Shown here: positions 7,724-14,534 of the stretch, in pieces
Position numbering within the stretch: position 1 is the stretch's first letter
How the letters are laid out: every line of letters starts with the position of its first letter
Assembly: GCA_944323495.1 (NCBI GenBank)
Contig: CALUSZ010000131.1
Location: forward strand, 1-15,659
Reading direction: 5' to 3'
From: Candidatus Gastranaerophilales bacterium
Lineage (GTDB): Bacteria; Cyanobacteriota; Vampirovibrionia; Gastranaerophilales; Gastranaerophilaceae
DNA: 15,659 bases
Program-made: the position numbers and the translations under genes
Notes under the pieces: generated by a model
What the model was told of the DNA's origin: nothing
The model's database searches: none
Seen by the model: the letters and a program-made list of their open reading frames with translations, nothing else

Positions 7724-8659
7724 TTATTTCTTAAGGTACTTGGTCAAAATAAGCTTTTTTAATGCCTTTGCATTTACCGCATCCGGTTCAAGCGCTATAA
7801 TTTTATCCAAATTCTTTAAGGCATCCTCGTAAAGCCCAAGATTTTTTTGAACAGCAGCAAGCGCATAATATGCGTCTATAAATTTGGAATCAAGAGCAAT
7901 AGCTGCTACAAAATCATCAATAGCTGCTTTTGGATTTTCTTTTAAAATAAGCTGACCGCGGTTAAAATATGCATCCGTCATCTTCTTATTAACATCTATT
8001 GCTTTTGTATAAAATTCATACGCCTCAGTATCTCTTCCGAGACTATGATATGCAATACCCTTATAAAAGAAAGCTAAATCTGAGCTGGAATTATACTTTA
8101 ATACTTCATCAAAACTTCTTATAGCTTCCGAAAAATTGCCGGAATTTACATCTGCAATACCAAGGCTTAAATAATACTTCTCAATGAAATCCTTTTCATC
8201 TTCCATACAAATATCCAAAAACAAATTCGCTTTGTTATCAATTGCCATCTGAAATTTTGGATTAAGAAGAATTGCTTTATTATAATCTTTAAGAGCACCT
8301 TCGTAATCTTTTTGTTTATATTTGGTATAACCGCGGTTATTATAGGCAAGAGCACATTTAGAGTCAATTTTTATTGCCTTATCATAATCTCTTATTGAAT
8401 TCTCATAATCCTGAAGCTCATTATTAACAATACCTCGATTAATATATGCATCCAAAAAATCAGGTTTGAGCTCAATCGCTTTAGAATAAAGTTCACGTTT
8501 TTTTTCTAAATTTTCTGTTATCAATGCAAGATAAAAATAATATTCTTCACCCTCACCTAAACGCTTCAAGTCTCGCTCGATTATTTTATGCGCGGCCTCA
8601 TAATCATTTGCGTTAAGGCTGTTGACAATCTTTTTTATAACTTTATTCTTATCTTTCAT
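7724..8659 (-). CDS. TPR repeat protein
   Basis: The 311-residue protein consists almost entirely of tetratricopeptide repeats, helical pairs of about 34 residues that build a scaffold for protein-protein contacts. Successive units can be read as ELYSKAIELKPDFLDAYINR, SIRDYDKAIKIDSKCALAYN, ALKDYNKAILLNPKFQMAID, AIRSFDEVLKYNSSSDLAFF, EFYTKAIDVNKKMTDAYFNR, a further unit with DDFVAAIALDSKFIDAYYAL, and a last unit with LKNLDKIIALEPDAVNA. There are thus about seven or eight repeats, with a diverged insert around 140-165. No signal peptide or membrane segment is seen, so it is probably cytoplasmic. It has no clear Shine-Dalgarno site. It is 37 bases upstream of the secreted paralogue pair on the same strand and could assist that system, but the partner is unknown. 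Confidence 0.9.
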   Translation of the reverse strand: MKDKNKVIKKIVNSLNANDYEAAHKIIERDLKRLGEGEEYYFYLALITENLEKKRELYSKAIELKPDFLDAYINRGIVNNELQDYENSIRDYDKAIKIDSKCALAYNNRGYTKYKQKDYEGALKDYNKAILLNPKFQMAIDNKANLFLDICMEDEKDFIEKYYLSLGIADVNSGNFSEAIRSFDEVLKYNSSSDLAFFYKGIAYHSLGRDTEAYEFYTKAIDVNKKMTDAYFNRGQLILKENPKAAIDDFVAAIALDSKFIDAYYALAAVQKNLGLYEDALKNLDKIIALEPDAVNAKALKKLILTKYLKK

Positions 8660-8679
8660 TTTCTTATACTACCATAAAG

Positions 8680-8703
8680 CCCGGGCAGGGAAAACTGCCC
8701 GGG
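8680..8703 (-). terminator. GC-rich hairpin after the SIMPL gene
   Basis: CCCGGGCAG (8680-8688) and CTGCCCGGG (8695-8703) form a perfect nine-base-pair stem with a six-base loop, conspicuous in AT-rich surroundings. It lies nine bases after the stop of the SIMPL gene and before the TPR gene. The following U-tract is short (CTTTAT), so termination may be partial; the hairpin may also protect the 3' end of the mRNA. Confidence 0.6.
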
Positions 8704-8712
8704 TAATTTATT

Positions 8713-9462
8713 TTACTTTACAAAGAAACTTGCGTTTACATTTGCATTAATCTTAACTACACCTTTTGAAATCGTAGTAGGCGCGCTTCCTGCTGCCTCT
8801 GAATCTGCAACGGCTGATAACATATTTTTAGCCATATACATTCTCGGACTGCCGTAATTATTAGCATTGCAGCTTACATCAAAAGTTCTTACACCATCAA
8901 TAGATGTTGAAAGATTTTTAGCTAAAAATGAAGCTCGTGTCTGTGCTTTTTTAGTTGCTATTGCTAACAGGTCATTGCATTGTGCATCGTAGTTTGAAAC
9001 TGAAAATGTTAAATTATCAACATTTGTTGCACCTGCCTCAATTGCCTTATCTATCATCTGCCCTATTTTGTCTATTGATTTAGTGTGAATAATGACCCTA
9101 TTTGAAACCTCATACTTATCAAAATTTCTTTTGCTGCCAGAATATGAATATATCGGTGAAGCACTATAATCAGCAGTTTTAATATAATCTCCGTTTGAAG
9201 CATTAAGCATTGAACTTAAAACAGAATAAACCCTGTCAGAAGCTTCTTTATTCAACTGTGTAGCTTTCTGCATAGATTTAGTATCAGAAGTCTGCACTGC
9301 AAACGAAATTTCTGCCACATCAGGTGCTACTTCTGTATTAGCTGATGTATTGACTGAAATATATCCCTTTTCTGGACTTACTGCGTTTACAGCTTGAGAA
9401 GACAAAGATGCCCCTCCTGCTATTAAACCAAGAACTGCTACCATTGCTAATGTTTTTTTCAT
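8713..9462 (-). CDS. Secreted SIMPL-domain protein (YggE-like)
   Basis: This 249-residue protein has a signal peptide (MKK, a hydrophobic core to about 20, cleavage near VNA-V) and then a SIMPL/DUF541 domain, as in E. coli YggE and the mammalian SIMPL protein. Typical parts are the opening ISVNTSANTEVAPDVAEISF (about 35-54), a long helix with Lys and Asn (KATQLNKEASDRVYSVLSSM), the YEVSNRVIIHTKSIDKIGQM block (about 117-136), and the AGATNVDNLTFSVSN block, then AIATKKAQTRASFLAKNL. Bacterial SIMPL proteins are periplasmic or surface proteins, some linked to oxidative stress; the biochemical role is unsettled. GGAGGG upstream supports the start. It is a single-gene unit between a divergent dehydrogenase and a GC-rich hairpin. 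Confidence 0.9.
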   Translation of the reverse strand: MKKTLAMVAVLGLIAGGASLSSQAVNAVSPEKGYISVNTSANTEVAPDVAEISFAVQTSDTKSMQKATQLNKEASDRVYSVLSSMLNASNGDYIKTADYSASPIYSYSGSKRNFDKYEVSNRVIIHTKSIDKIGQMIDKAIEAGATNVDNLTFSVSNYDAQCNDLLAIATKKAQTRASFLAKNLSTSIDGVRTFDVSCNANNYGSPRMYMAKNMLSAVADSEAAGSAPTTISKGVVKINANVNASFFVK

Positions 9463-9500
9463 CTTTTCCCTCCATACTTTTATAATAATCCTAAATACTT

Positions 9501-9529
9501 ATTATACCATATAAACGATTTCAAATTAA
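9501..9529 (-). promoter_or_regulatory. Promoter of the SIMPL gene
   Basis: A perfect minus-strand TATAAT occupies 9506-9501. The -35 is poor: TTAATT (9529-9524) at 17-base spacing. The predicted start leaves a leader of about 30 bases that contains the GGAGGG site. Confidence 0.5.
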
Positions 9530-9554
9530 AATTGTTCATTTATAATAAAATCTA
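9519..9554 (+). promoter_or_regulatory. Promoter with leaderless start for the dehydrogenase
   Basis: TATAAT (9541-9546) ends seven bases before the ATG at 9554, and no Shine-Dalgarno site precedes that ATG. The -35 is weak (TTTCAA, 9519-9524, 16-base spacing). The transcript probably starts at or within a base of the start codon. Confidence 0.5.
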
Positions 9555-10588
9555 TGAAAGCTTTGGTATGGAATGGCAATAAAATTGAGCTTACCGAGAG
9601 AAAAATGCCGGAGATTGAGAGCCCGAGAGATGCAATCGTCAAGGTTACATATTCTTCTATCTGCACAAGTGATTTACACATAATAAATGGAGCAGTTCCC
9701 AAGGCAAAACCCGGAATAATACTCGGGCATGAATTTGTCGGAGAAGTAGTTAAACTTGGAGATAATGCTAAAGCCCTAAAAATAGGCGACAGGGTAAGTG
9801 CAAATTGTGAAACTTTCTGCGGGGAATGTTATTTTTGCAGGCGAGGATTTATAAATAACTGTGAAAACGGAGGCTGGGAACTTGGCTGTACAATAGACGG
9901 ATGCCAGGCTGAATATGTCAGAGTACCATATGCAGATACTGGACTCACAAAAATTCCAGAGAATGTAAGCTATCAAAACGCATTATTTGTTGGAGATATT
10001 TTATCAAGCGGATACTTTGGGGCAGAACTTTGCGAGATAAAATCAAGTGATACAATTGCAGTTATCGGCTCCGGACCAGTCGGATTGTGCGCAATGGCTT
10101 GTGCAAAGCTAATGGGGGCAAAAAAAATTGTTGCAATTGATATTGATGAATCTCGACTTGACTATGCTAAAAAACTCAAGCTGGCTGATTATGTTTTCAA
10201 TCCGTGTAAATGCAATATCGAAACAGAGATAAAACAACTCACCTCTTCACGCGGAGCAGACGGAGTTATAGAAGCAGCAGGAGGAAAAGACAGCTTTCAG
10301 ACAGCCTGGAAAATTGCAAGAGCAAACTCAGTTGTCGCTGTCGTTGCAATGTATGAAGAAATACAAACTTTACCGCTTCCGGAAATGTACGGCAAAAATT
10401 TAATCTTCAAAACGGGAGGGGTTAATGCTATTCATTGCAAAAAATTACTGGATTTTATAGCAGAACAGAAATTAAATACAGATTTCTTAATCTCCGCTGA
10501 ATATAAGCTTGAGAATATTCTAGAAGCATACAAAGATTTTGAAAACAAAAAAAACGGCTGCTTAAAATATATAATAAGCAACAATTAA
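9554..10588 (+). CDS. Zinc-dependent medium-chain alcohol/polyol dehydrogenase
   Basis: The 344-residue protein is a medium-chain dehydrogenase that would oxidise an alcohol or polyol, or reduce the matching carbonyl compound, with NAD(P). Catalytic zinc ligands are visible as Cys-37 (SSICTSD), His-59 and Glu-60 (GHEFVGEV), and probably Asp-148 (VGDILSSG) as in secondary-alcohol dehydrogenases. The structural zinc lobe is complete, with Cys-89, 92, 95 and 103 in the CxxCxxCx7C spacing. The Rossmann fold has GSGPVG (172-177), with IDIDESR near the second strand; the acidic residue there leans toward NAD over NADP. The length is normal. The closest families by eye are isopropanol/threonine dehydrogenase-like enzymes; the substrate cannot be decided. 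It is monocistronic, divergent from the SIMPL gene, and its stop overlaps that of the convergent YkgJ-type gene. Confidence 0.92.
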   Translation: MKALVWNGNKIELTERKMPEIESPRDAIVKVTYSSICTSDLHIINGAVPKAKPGIILGHEFVGEVVKLGDNAKALKIGDRVSANCETFCGECYFCRRGFINNCENGGWELGCTIDGCQAEYVRVPYADTGLTKIPENVSYQNALFVGDILSSGYFGAELCEIKSSDTIAVIGSGPVGLCAMACAKLMGAKKIVAIDIDESRLDYAKKLKLADYVFNPCKCNIETEIKQLTSSRGADGVIEAAGGKDSFQTAWKIARANSVVAVVAMYEEIQTLPLPEMYGKNLIFKTGGVNAIHCKKLLDFIAEQKLNTDFLISAEYKLENILEAYKDFENKKNGCLKYIISNN

Positions 10589-11220
10589 GTTTTTTGATGA
10601 AGATTATCATTCATCTGTATCATCCAATCAATTAAAGGTTTCTTTTCTCCAAAAGAAAAATTAAATCCCTTAGCAAAATCAGGATCAGTTAAAAATTTAT
10701 AACTAACATTAAAAGCGGCAGGCTCTTCCTCTACCCCCAAAGCCTTAACCTTTTCCTGCGATACTTTCTTGCCGCCATCCTCCATAACATTAGAATAATT
10801 TAATCCCTGAAAGCAGCAGAAAGGAACCTTTATCTTGTTATCTTCACCCACAGTCATCAAACCAAACGAACGACAGACAATCCCTCGAAAATTATAAACA
10901 ACACACTCATCATTAATCAAAAAAGGACAATCATATCTAAAAACATCCCCCTCAAACTTTTCTTTCTGCTCAGTTATTCTGGCAAGGTTCTCAGCAATAA
11001 TTTCTTTTGTATGAACATCTAACTTCCAGAGCCCTATCATTAAATATTCAACCTCGATTTGAGAATATGGGAATTGAGCCCCCCGGCAGCATTTACCGCA
11101 CCCTTTTTTACAAAAAATAAACGGTTTTTGCTTCTCAAAAAACTTTTTGAACTTTCCATCCAAAAAGCATAAATATGTGACATAATTTTCAAGCATAATC
11201 TTATCCATCATAAACCACAT
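10585..11220 (-). CDS. YkgJ-family cysteine cluster protein
   Basis: The protein (211 residues from the ATG at 11220) has the conserved cysteine pattern of the YkgJ/UPF0153 family: FCKKGCGKCCRG near the N-terminus, then CPFL....CVVYNFRGIVCRSFG and a later CC pair. The cysteines probably bind zinc or an iron-sulfur cluster; the cellular role of the family is unknown. The usual Pro of the R-P-x-x-C-R motif is Gly here. Start choice is uncertain: a TTG at 11232 and ATGs at 11211 and 11208 are in frame and none has a Shine-Dalgarno site. It lies 28 bases downstream of a tRNA gene on the same strand and may be cotranscribed with it. Its stop shares TTAA with the stop of the convergent dehydrogenase. 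Confidence 0.88.
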   Translation of the reverse strand: MWFMMDKIMLENYVTYLCFLDGKFKKFFEKQKPFIFCKKGCGKCCRGAQFPYSQIEVEYLMIGLWKLDVHTKEIIAENLARITEQKEKFEGDVFRYDCPFLINDECVVYNFRGIVCRSFGLMTVGEDNKIKVPFCCFQGLNYSNVMEDGGKKVSQEKVKALGVEEEPAAFNVSYKFLTDPDFAKGFNFSFGEKKPLIDWMIQMNDNLHQKT

Positions 11221-11248
11221 ATTATCACACAAAATAATACAATAAAAA

Positions 11249-11322
11249 TACGCCTGCCGCGATTCGAACGCGGGACCCTCTGCTTAGAAGGCAGATGCTC
11301 TATCCAGCTGAGCTACAGACGC
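11249..11322 (-). tRNA. tRNA-Arg (anticodon UCU)
   Basis: The minus strand folds into a full 74-base cloverleaf. The acceptor GCGTCTG pairs with CAGGCGT (G-U at the end and at one inner pair). The D arm is GCTC/GAGC around AGCTGGATA, and the anticodon arm is TCTGC/GCAGA around loop CTTCTAA. The variable loop is GGGTC and the T arm is CCGCG/CGCGG around TTCGAAT. The anticodon TCT reads AGA/AGG arginine codons. The 3' CCA is not encoded. The discriminator base is A. Confidence 0.97.
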
Positions 11323-11345
11323 ATATATAAATTATTAAATTTTCT

Positions 11346-11372
11346 GAGACATAAGCTCAAAAGCTTAGGCTC
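11346..11372 (-). terminator. Weak hairpin between the REC-GGDEF-REC gene and the tRNA
   Basis: TAAGCT (11352-11357) and AGCTTA (11362-11367) form a six-base-pair stem with a CAAA loop, extended by GAG/CTC across an internal mismatch. The region 11323-11432 holds no gene. The hairpin could end the signalling operon upstream of the tRNA, but there is no good U-tract. Confidence 0.3.
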
Positions 11373-11432
11373 AATTTATAAGATATCACATAAAGCTTTT
11401 TTTGCAAGAGTTTTAGTTAAAAATTTTTCCAG

Positions 11433-12722
11433 CTAATTTGAAAGCTGATCTTTAGTAAAATATTCTACCCATTGGATTAAATCAGAGATTTCATAAGGTT
11501 TAGGCAGATACAAATCAGCCCCTGCATCCAGAATAGCTGTTTTATCATGAATATTACTTGTGACAATAATTTTAGAATTTACAAAATTCAAACGGCTTTT
11601 TAAATCACGACAGATATCTAATCCGGACAAATCATCCTGACTATCCAGAATAATTATTTCTGGCGGTTCATTAGAATCTGCATCAATTCTATCAGTTGTA
11701 TTGTATCCCTGAAGTTCCAGTGTTGTTCTTAAAAGCAGGGCCAATGCCTCATCAGGTTCATTTATATATATCTCATTATTATGATAAGCAGGTTGTATTG
11801 ATTTTTTTCCGGAAAGTTTAAGTCTGTCAATTGCATAATTTGAACCATTAGGGATTTTAGCAAATTTTTTTATTGAATACAATCTTTCAATAAGCTCTTC
11901 CGGCGTATTAATCAGATTATAATTATCAACAATACCGCCTATTAAAATTGAAACAGGATTAACCCTCATGCCGGCCATTCTATCACCCTTAAGCACCATA
12001 TACCCCCTTTTTGCATCCGCAGAAGAATAAAACTTTGGAGCCACTGTATCAAATGCGAAGGTAAGAAATGCCGCAAGCTTTTCTGCGCTGTAGGGATTAG
12101 TTATTATTATAAAATTAGTATCATTTAACTGTCCCAAAAAATCTGCTGCATCAAGGGCTGATTTTGTAATAGCAACCAGTGTCTGAATAAGCTTGTCACC
12201 GGCTACATCAGAATATACGCTTCTATAATTCCCGATATTTTCTAGACCGACTAAAAGTACTGCATTTTTATTTTCTAAATTAAGCAGACGTTTAATAGAT
12301 TTTCTAACAAATTTTTTGTTTGGAAGAAGTGTTTTGTTGTCGAGGTTAGATTCAATATCCCGTCTTAAATGGGCCTTTATTCTAATTTTAAACTCATCAA
12401 TATTGACAGGCTCACTTAAAAAATCATCAGCACCGCTTTCCAGAACAAGAATTCTATCTGAGCTGTCAGCAGATTTTGAAAGAGCAATTATAACAGGACG
12501 TGTATTATATGTAAGCGCCCTGATTCTGCTGCAAAAATCAGATAATTTTTCCTCGATACTGTCAGATACAATAATAATATCAGGATCAGTTGTCTGAATT
12601 TTAAACATTGCATCCTTAAGATTTCTGGATATAATTACTGTTGTTTGGTCGTCTTCAATACTTTTTTTATACTTTGTTGAGAGTTCTTTTCTTTTATCTA
12701 TAATTAGGACGTTTGAGAGCAT
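11433..12722 (-). CDS. REC - degenerate GGDEF - REC signalling protein
   Basis: The 429-residue protein has three domains. The N-terminal receiver-like domain (about 3-120) keeps the fold pattern, ending in GADDFLSEP, but has lost chemistry: only one acid of the usual pair remains (Asp-9, then Lys), the phosphoacceptor position is Ser-53 next to Asp-54, and the conserved Lys is Glu-104. The middle domain (about 130-300) resembles GGDEF, starting with TLLPNKKF and ending in ERLYSIKKFAK, but the active-site loop reads GQLNDTNF instead of GGDEF, so cyclase activity is unlikely. The C-terminal receiver (about 316-425) has Glu-322/Asp-324, Asp-360 (IIILD), Thr-388 and Lys-408 (LPKP) and looks functional. 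Its ATG at 12722 follows GAGGAGG and overlaps the kinase gene by 19 bases, so the kinase is its likely partner. There is no DNA-binding domain; output is probably by protein contact. Confidence 0.88.
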   Translation of the reverse strand: MLSNVLIIDKRKELSTKYKKSIEDDQTTVIISRNLKDAMFKIQTTDPDIIIVSDSIEEKLSDFCSRIRALTYNTRPVIIALSKSADSSDRILVLESGADDFLSEPVNIDEFKIRIKAHLRRDIESNLDNKTLLPNKKFVRKSIKRLLNLENKNAVLLVGLENIGNYRSVYSDVAGDKLIQTLVAITKSALDAADFLGQLNDTNFIIITNPYSAEKLAAFLTFAFDTVAPKFYSSADAKRGYMVLKGDRMAGMRVNPVSILIGGIVDNYNLINTPEELIERLYSIKKFAKIPNGSNYAIDRLKLSGKKSIQPAYHNNEIYINEPDEALALLLRTTLELQGYNTTDRIDADSNEPPEIIILDSQDDLSGLDICRDLKSRLNFVNSKIIVTSNIHDKTAILDAGADLYLPKPYEISDLIQWVEYFTKDQLSN

Positions 12723-13414
12723 TTTAAAGCATCCTCCTCATTATAAAAAGGAAATACCACTTCAAAAGTAGTTCCTTTTTCAGAACTTGTAAAAGAAATT
12801 TCCCCGTTCATTTTTTCTACCAGCTGTTTAGTTATATAAAGCCCCAGCCCATTTCCCTGTGTTTTGCTGGTTAAATGGTTTTCAAGACGACTGAATTTCT
12901 TAAAAAGTTTATCATAATCTTCCTGTTTTATACCAACTCCTTCATCTTGAACCTTTATACATATCATATTTTTACATATTGATGTTGATATAATAACCTT
13001 TTTGCCTGACTCTGAATATTTTGATGCGTTATCAATAAGGTTTGTTAATATCTGCTGGCATTTATCCTCATCTAAAAGAGCCGGAGGCAGATTGTGCATC
13101 AGATTTAAGACATAATGATGAGTCTTATATTGATTTTCGATTAGAGAGACGACTTTTTTAATTATGTTGTTTACATTTACTTTTTTCAAAACTTGATGTT
13201 CCGCACACGCCCGTGAAACAGTTAAAATATTTTCTACAAGGTGAATAAGCCTATTAGACTGCTCCTCAATAATACCGACAAACTTTTTTTTATCATCATC
13301 CTTAATTTTATCCCAAGAATTCAGAAGAGTTTGAGAAAACCCTCTTATACTTGTAAGAGGGGTTCTCAATTCATGTGAAACTGTTGCTATAAATTCTTCT
13401 TCTATACTACTCAT
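12704..13414 (-). CDS. Histidine kinase without sensor domain
   Basis: The 236-residue protein contains only a kinase core. It opens almost directly at the dimerisation helix with the H-box FIATVSHELRTPLTSI (phosphoacceptor His-14). It continues through the N-box (LTNLIDNASKYS, Asn-125/Asn-129), G1 box (DEGVG, 157-161), F-box (FKKFSRL) and G2 box (GNGLGLYI). No transmembrane, PAS or HAMP segment precedes it. An in-frame TAG at 13444-13442 limits any extension to ten codons, without a usual start. It must therefore take its signal from a partner protein or act downstream of another sensor. It overlaps the REC-GGDEF-REC gene, which provides a plausible phosphate acceptor. It lies 36 bases after the PC4-like gene. 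The ribosome site is weak (AAGAAG). Confidence 0.9.
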   Translation of the reverse strand: MSSIEEEFIATVSHELRTPLTSIRGFSQTLLNSWDKIKDDDKKKFVGIIEEQSNRLIHLVENILTVSRACAEHQVLKKVNVNNIIKKVVSLIENQYKTHHYVLNLMHNLPPALLDEDKCQQILTNLIDNASKYSESGKKVIISTSICKNMICIKVQDEGVGIKQEDYDKLFKKFSRLENHLTSKTQGNGLGLYITKQLVEKMNGEISFTSSEKGTTFEVVFPFYNEEDALKCSQTS

Positions 13415-13450
13415 AAAATCTTCTTGAATTCTGGAGTTTGCCTATCCTGC

Positions 13451-13684
13451 CTACTCCTCGCTCATAAATTCTTTTTTAGCTTCTTCAATAGCATCAGATA
13501 AAATGTCCAGCTGATCCGGAGCAAAAGTTACACCTTTCTTTGTCGGAAGCCAGGTTGCACCATCATCTGTTGTATAAAAAATTCTCAAATTAAAGTAGCT
13601 TTTGCCTCTATATTCTGAAATTGAAATTTGTAACTGTTCTGTATCAGTTCTTTGAATACTTGCTAATAATTTTGATTCTGCCAT
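13451..13684 (-). CDS. PC4-like (YdbC-type) DNA-binding protein
   Basis: The 77-residue protein matches the PC4/p15 coactivator-like family of bacteria: a short lead, then strands SISEYRGKSYFNLRIFYTTD, the DGATWLPTKKGVTFAPDQL block, and a closing helix (LDILSDAIEEAKKEF). Family members are small dimers that bind single-stranded DNA or melted promoters with little sequence preference. GAGGAG upstream supports the start. It sits between a pseudopilin gene and a histidine kinase gene in one operon, 15 bases after the former. It could modulate transcription or act in DNA metabolism; neither role can be chosen from this sequence. Confidence 0.85.
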   Translation of the reverse strand: MAESKLLASIQRTDTEQLQISISEYRGKSYFNLRIFYTTDDGATWLPTKKGVTFAPDQLDILSDAIEEAKKEFMSEE

Positions 13685-13699
13685 TTTTATAATCTCCTC

Positions 13700-14440
13700 T
13701 TAATAATTAATATTCCATTTATCTGCCATAATTCTCGCGGCACAAGGTAACCCGTCAGTAATATTCTCCTGGCAGCCATTTTGTTCCTGATATAACGTAA
13801 TCTCATCTGCAAAAATATTATTATTATATGCTTCTGATCCTGCCGGTACCATATGTCCGCTGTTTGTCAAACCAAATAAAAACACATCGCGTCCTACTTG
13901 ATTAGGAGTTGCAGAACCGTTGGCATCAATAAAAATCCTTGTAATTACTTCATCTTCTTCTGCATTTGCAATTCCAGCATTTGGAACCTCTTGAAATATT
14001 ACTACTGAATTTACTTTCTTAAAACGATATGCATGCGTATTAGAGAGCATTCCATTTCCAAGAGCATTTCCAGAATAATTTCTTATATCGTTTATTGTAT
14101 AATCATCTGCTTCTTCAGTACCCATTAGTCCCATTGTTGAAGCAAACAAGTTATCATTATCTGTTATATACTCCTCACTTCCGTCTTCAAATAAGTCTGA
14201 CAGCTTAATTGAAGCTAAATTTGCAGGCATAGTATTATCTTCACTCCGCGTCTGGACTTCCTGCATAATATTAACAAAACCGTTTTGTATAAGCTCTACA
14301 GTTCTTGAAACAGATCCTGCATTAATTTTAGAATCTGCACTGATAAACAGCCTTGGAGCCACTATCGCAGCAACAATACCCACTATCGCGACACAGATAA
14401 GAACCTCCGCAAGAGTATAGCCTTTAAAAATTTTATTCAT
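13700..14440 (-). CDS. Type IV pilin/pseudopilin-like protein
   Basis: The 246-residue protein starts with a class III signal: a short basic lead MNKIFKG, then YTLAEVLICVAIVGIVAAIV. Prepilin peptidase would cut after Gly-7, leaving Glu at position +5 as required, and the hydrophobic helix then anchors or assembles the protein. The globular part (about 40-246) is acidic and contains two C-terminal Cys (NGCQEN and LPCAAR) and a closing NINY. This form resembles the many pilin-like proteins that I associate with Vampirovibrionia/Gastranaerophilales, whose roles (secretion, adhesion or DNA uptake) are not known. AAGGAGAG precedes the ATG. It is the first gene of the minus-strand signalling operon, which is unusual for a pilin and could tie surface sensing to the kinase. 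Confidence 0.9.
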   Translation of the reverse strand: MNKIFKGYTLAEVLICVAIVGIVAAIVAPRLFISADSKINAGSVSRTVELIQNGFVNIMQEVQTRSEDNTMPANLASIKLSDLFEDGSEEYITDNDNLFASTMGLMGTEEADDYTINDIRNYSGNALGNGMLSNTHAYRFKKVNSVVIFQEVPNAGIANAEEDEVITRIFIDANGSATPNQVGRDVFLFGLTNSGHMVPAGSEAYNNNIFADEITLYQEQNGCQENITDGLPCAARIMADKWNINY

Positions 14441-14466
14441 AAAATTATCTCTCCTTGTTTTCTTTG

Positions 14467-14494
14467 ATTATACCATATTATTTATAAATGTTAA
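14467..14494 (-). promoter_or_regulatory. Promoter of the pseudopilin-kinase operon
   Basis: On the minus strand TTAACA (14494-14489) and a perfect TATAAT (14472-14467) are separated by 16 bases, a strong sigma70-type match. The predicted leader of about 20 bases includes AAGGAGAG. Confidence 0.7.
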
Positions 14495-14498
14495 TAAT

Positions 14499-14534
14499 TT
14501 GTCTAATAGGTTTATTTGGGTTAATATAAAAATA
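14499..14534 (+). promoter_or_regulatory. Putative promoter with leaderless start for the hybrid kinase
   Basis: TTGTCT (14499-14504) and TAATAT (14522-14527) are 17 bases apart. The -10 ends six bases before the ATG at 14534. No Shine-Dalgarno site precedes this ATG or the second in-frame ATG at 14540. A TATAAA at 14525-14530 is an alternative -10 that would start inside the gene. Confidence 0.4.

Noticed and set aside
10559..10580. Possible terminator TGCTTA...TAAGCA at the end of the dehydrogenase gene
   Set aside because: The stem is only six weak base pairs with a ten-base loop, lies within the coding sequence, and the T-run starts about nine bases later.
11249..11322. tRNA-Arg as an attachment site for an integrated element
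   Set aside because: No integrase, direct repeat of the tRNA end, or phage-like gene is visible in the window.
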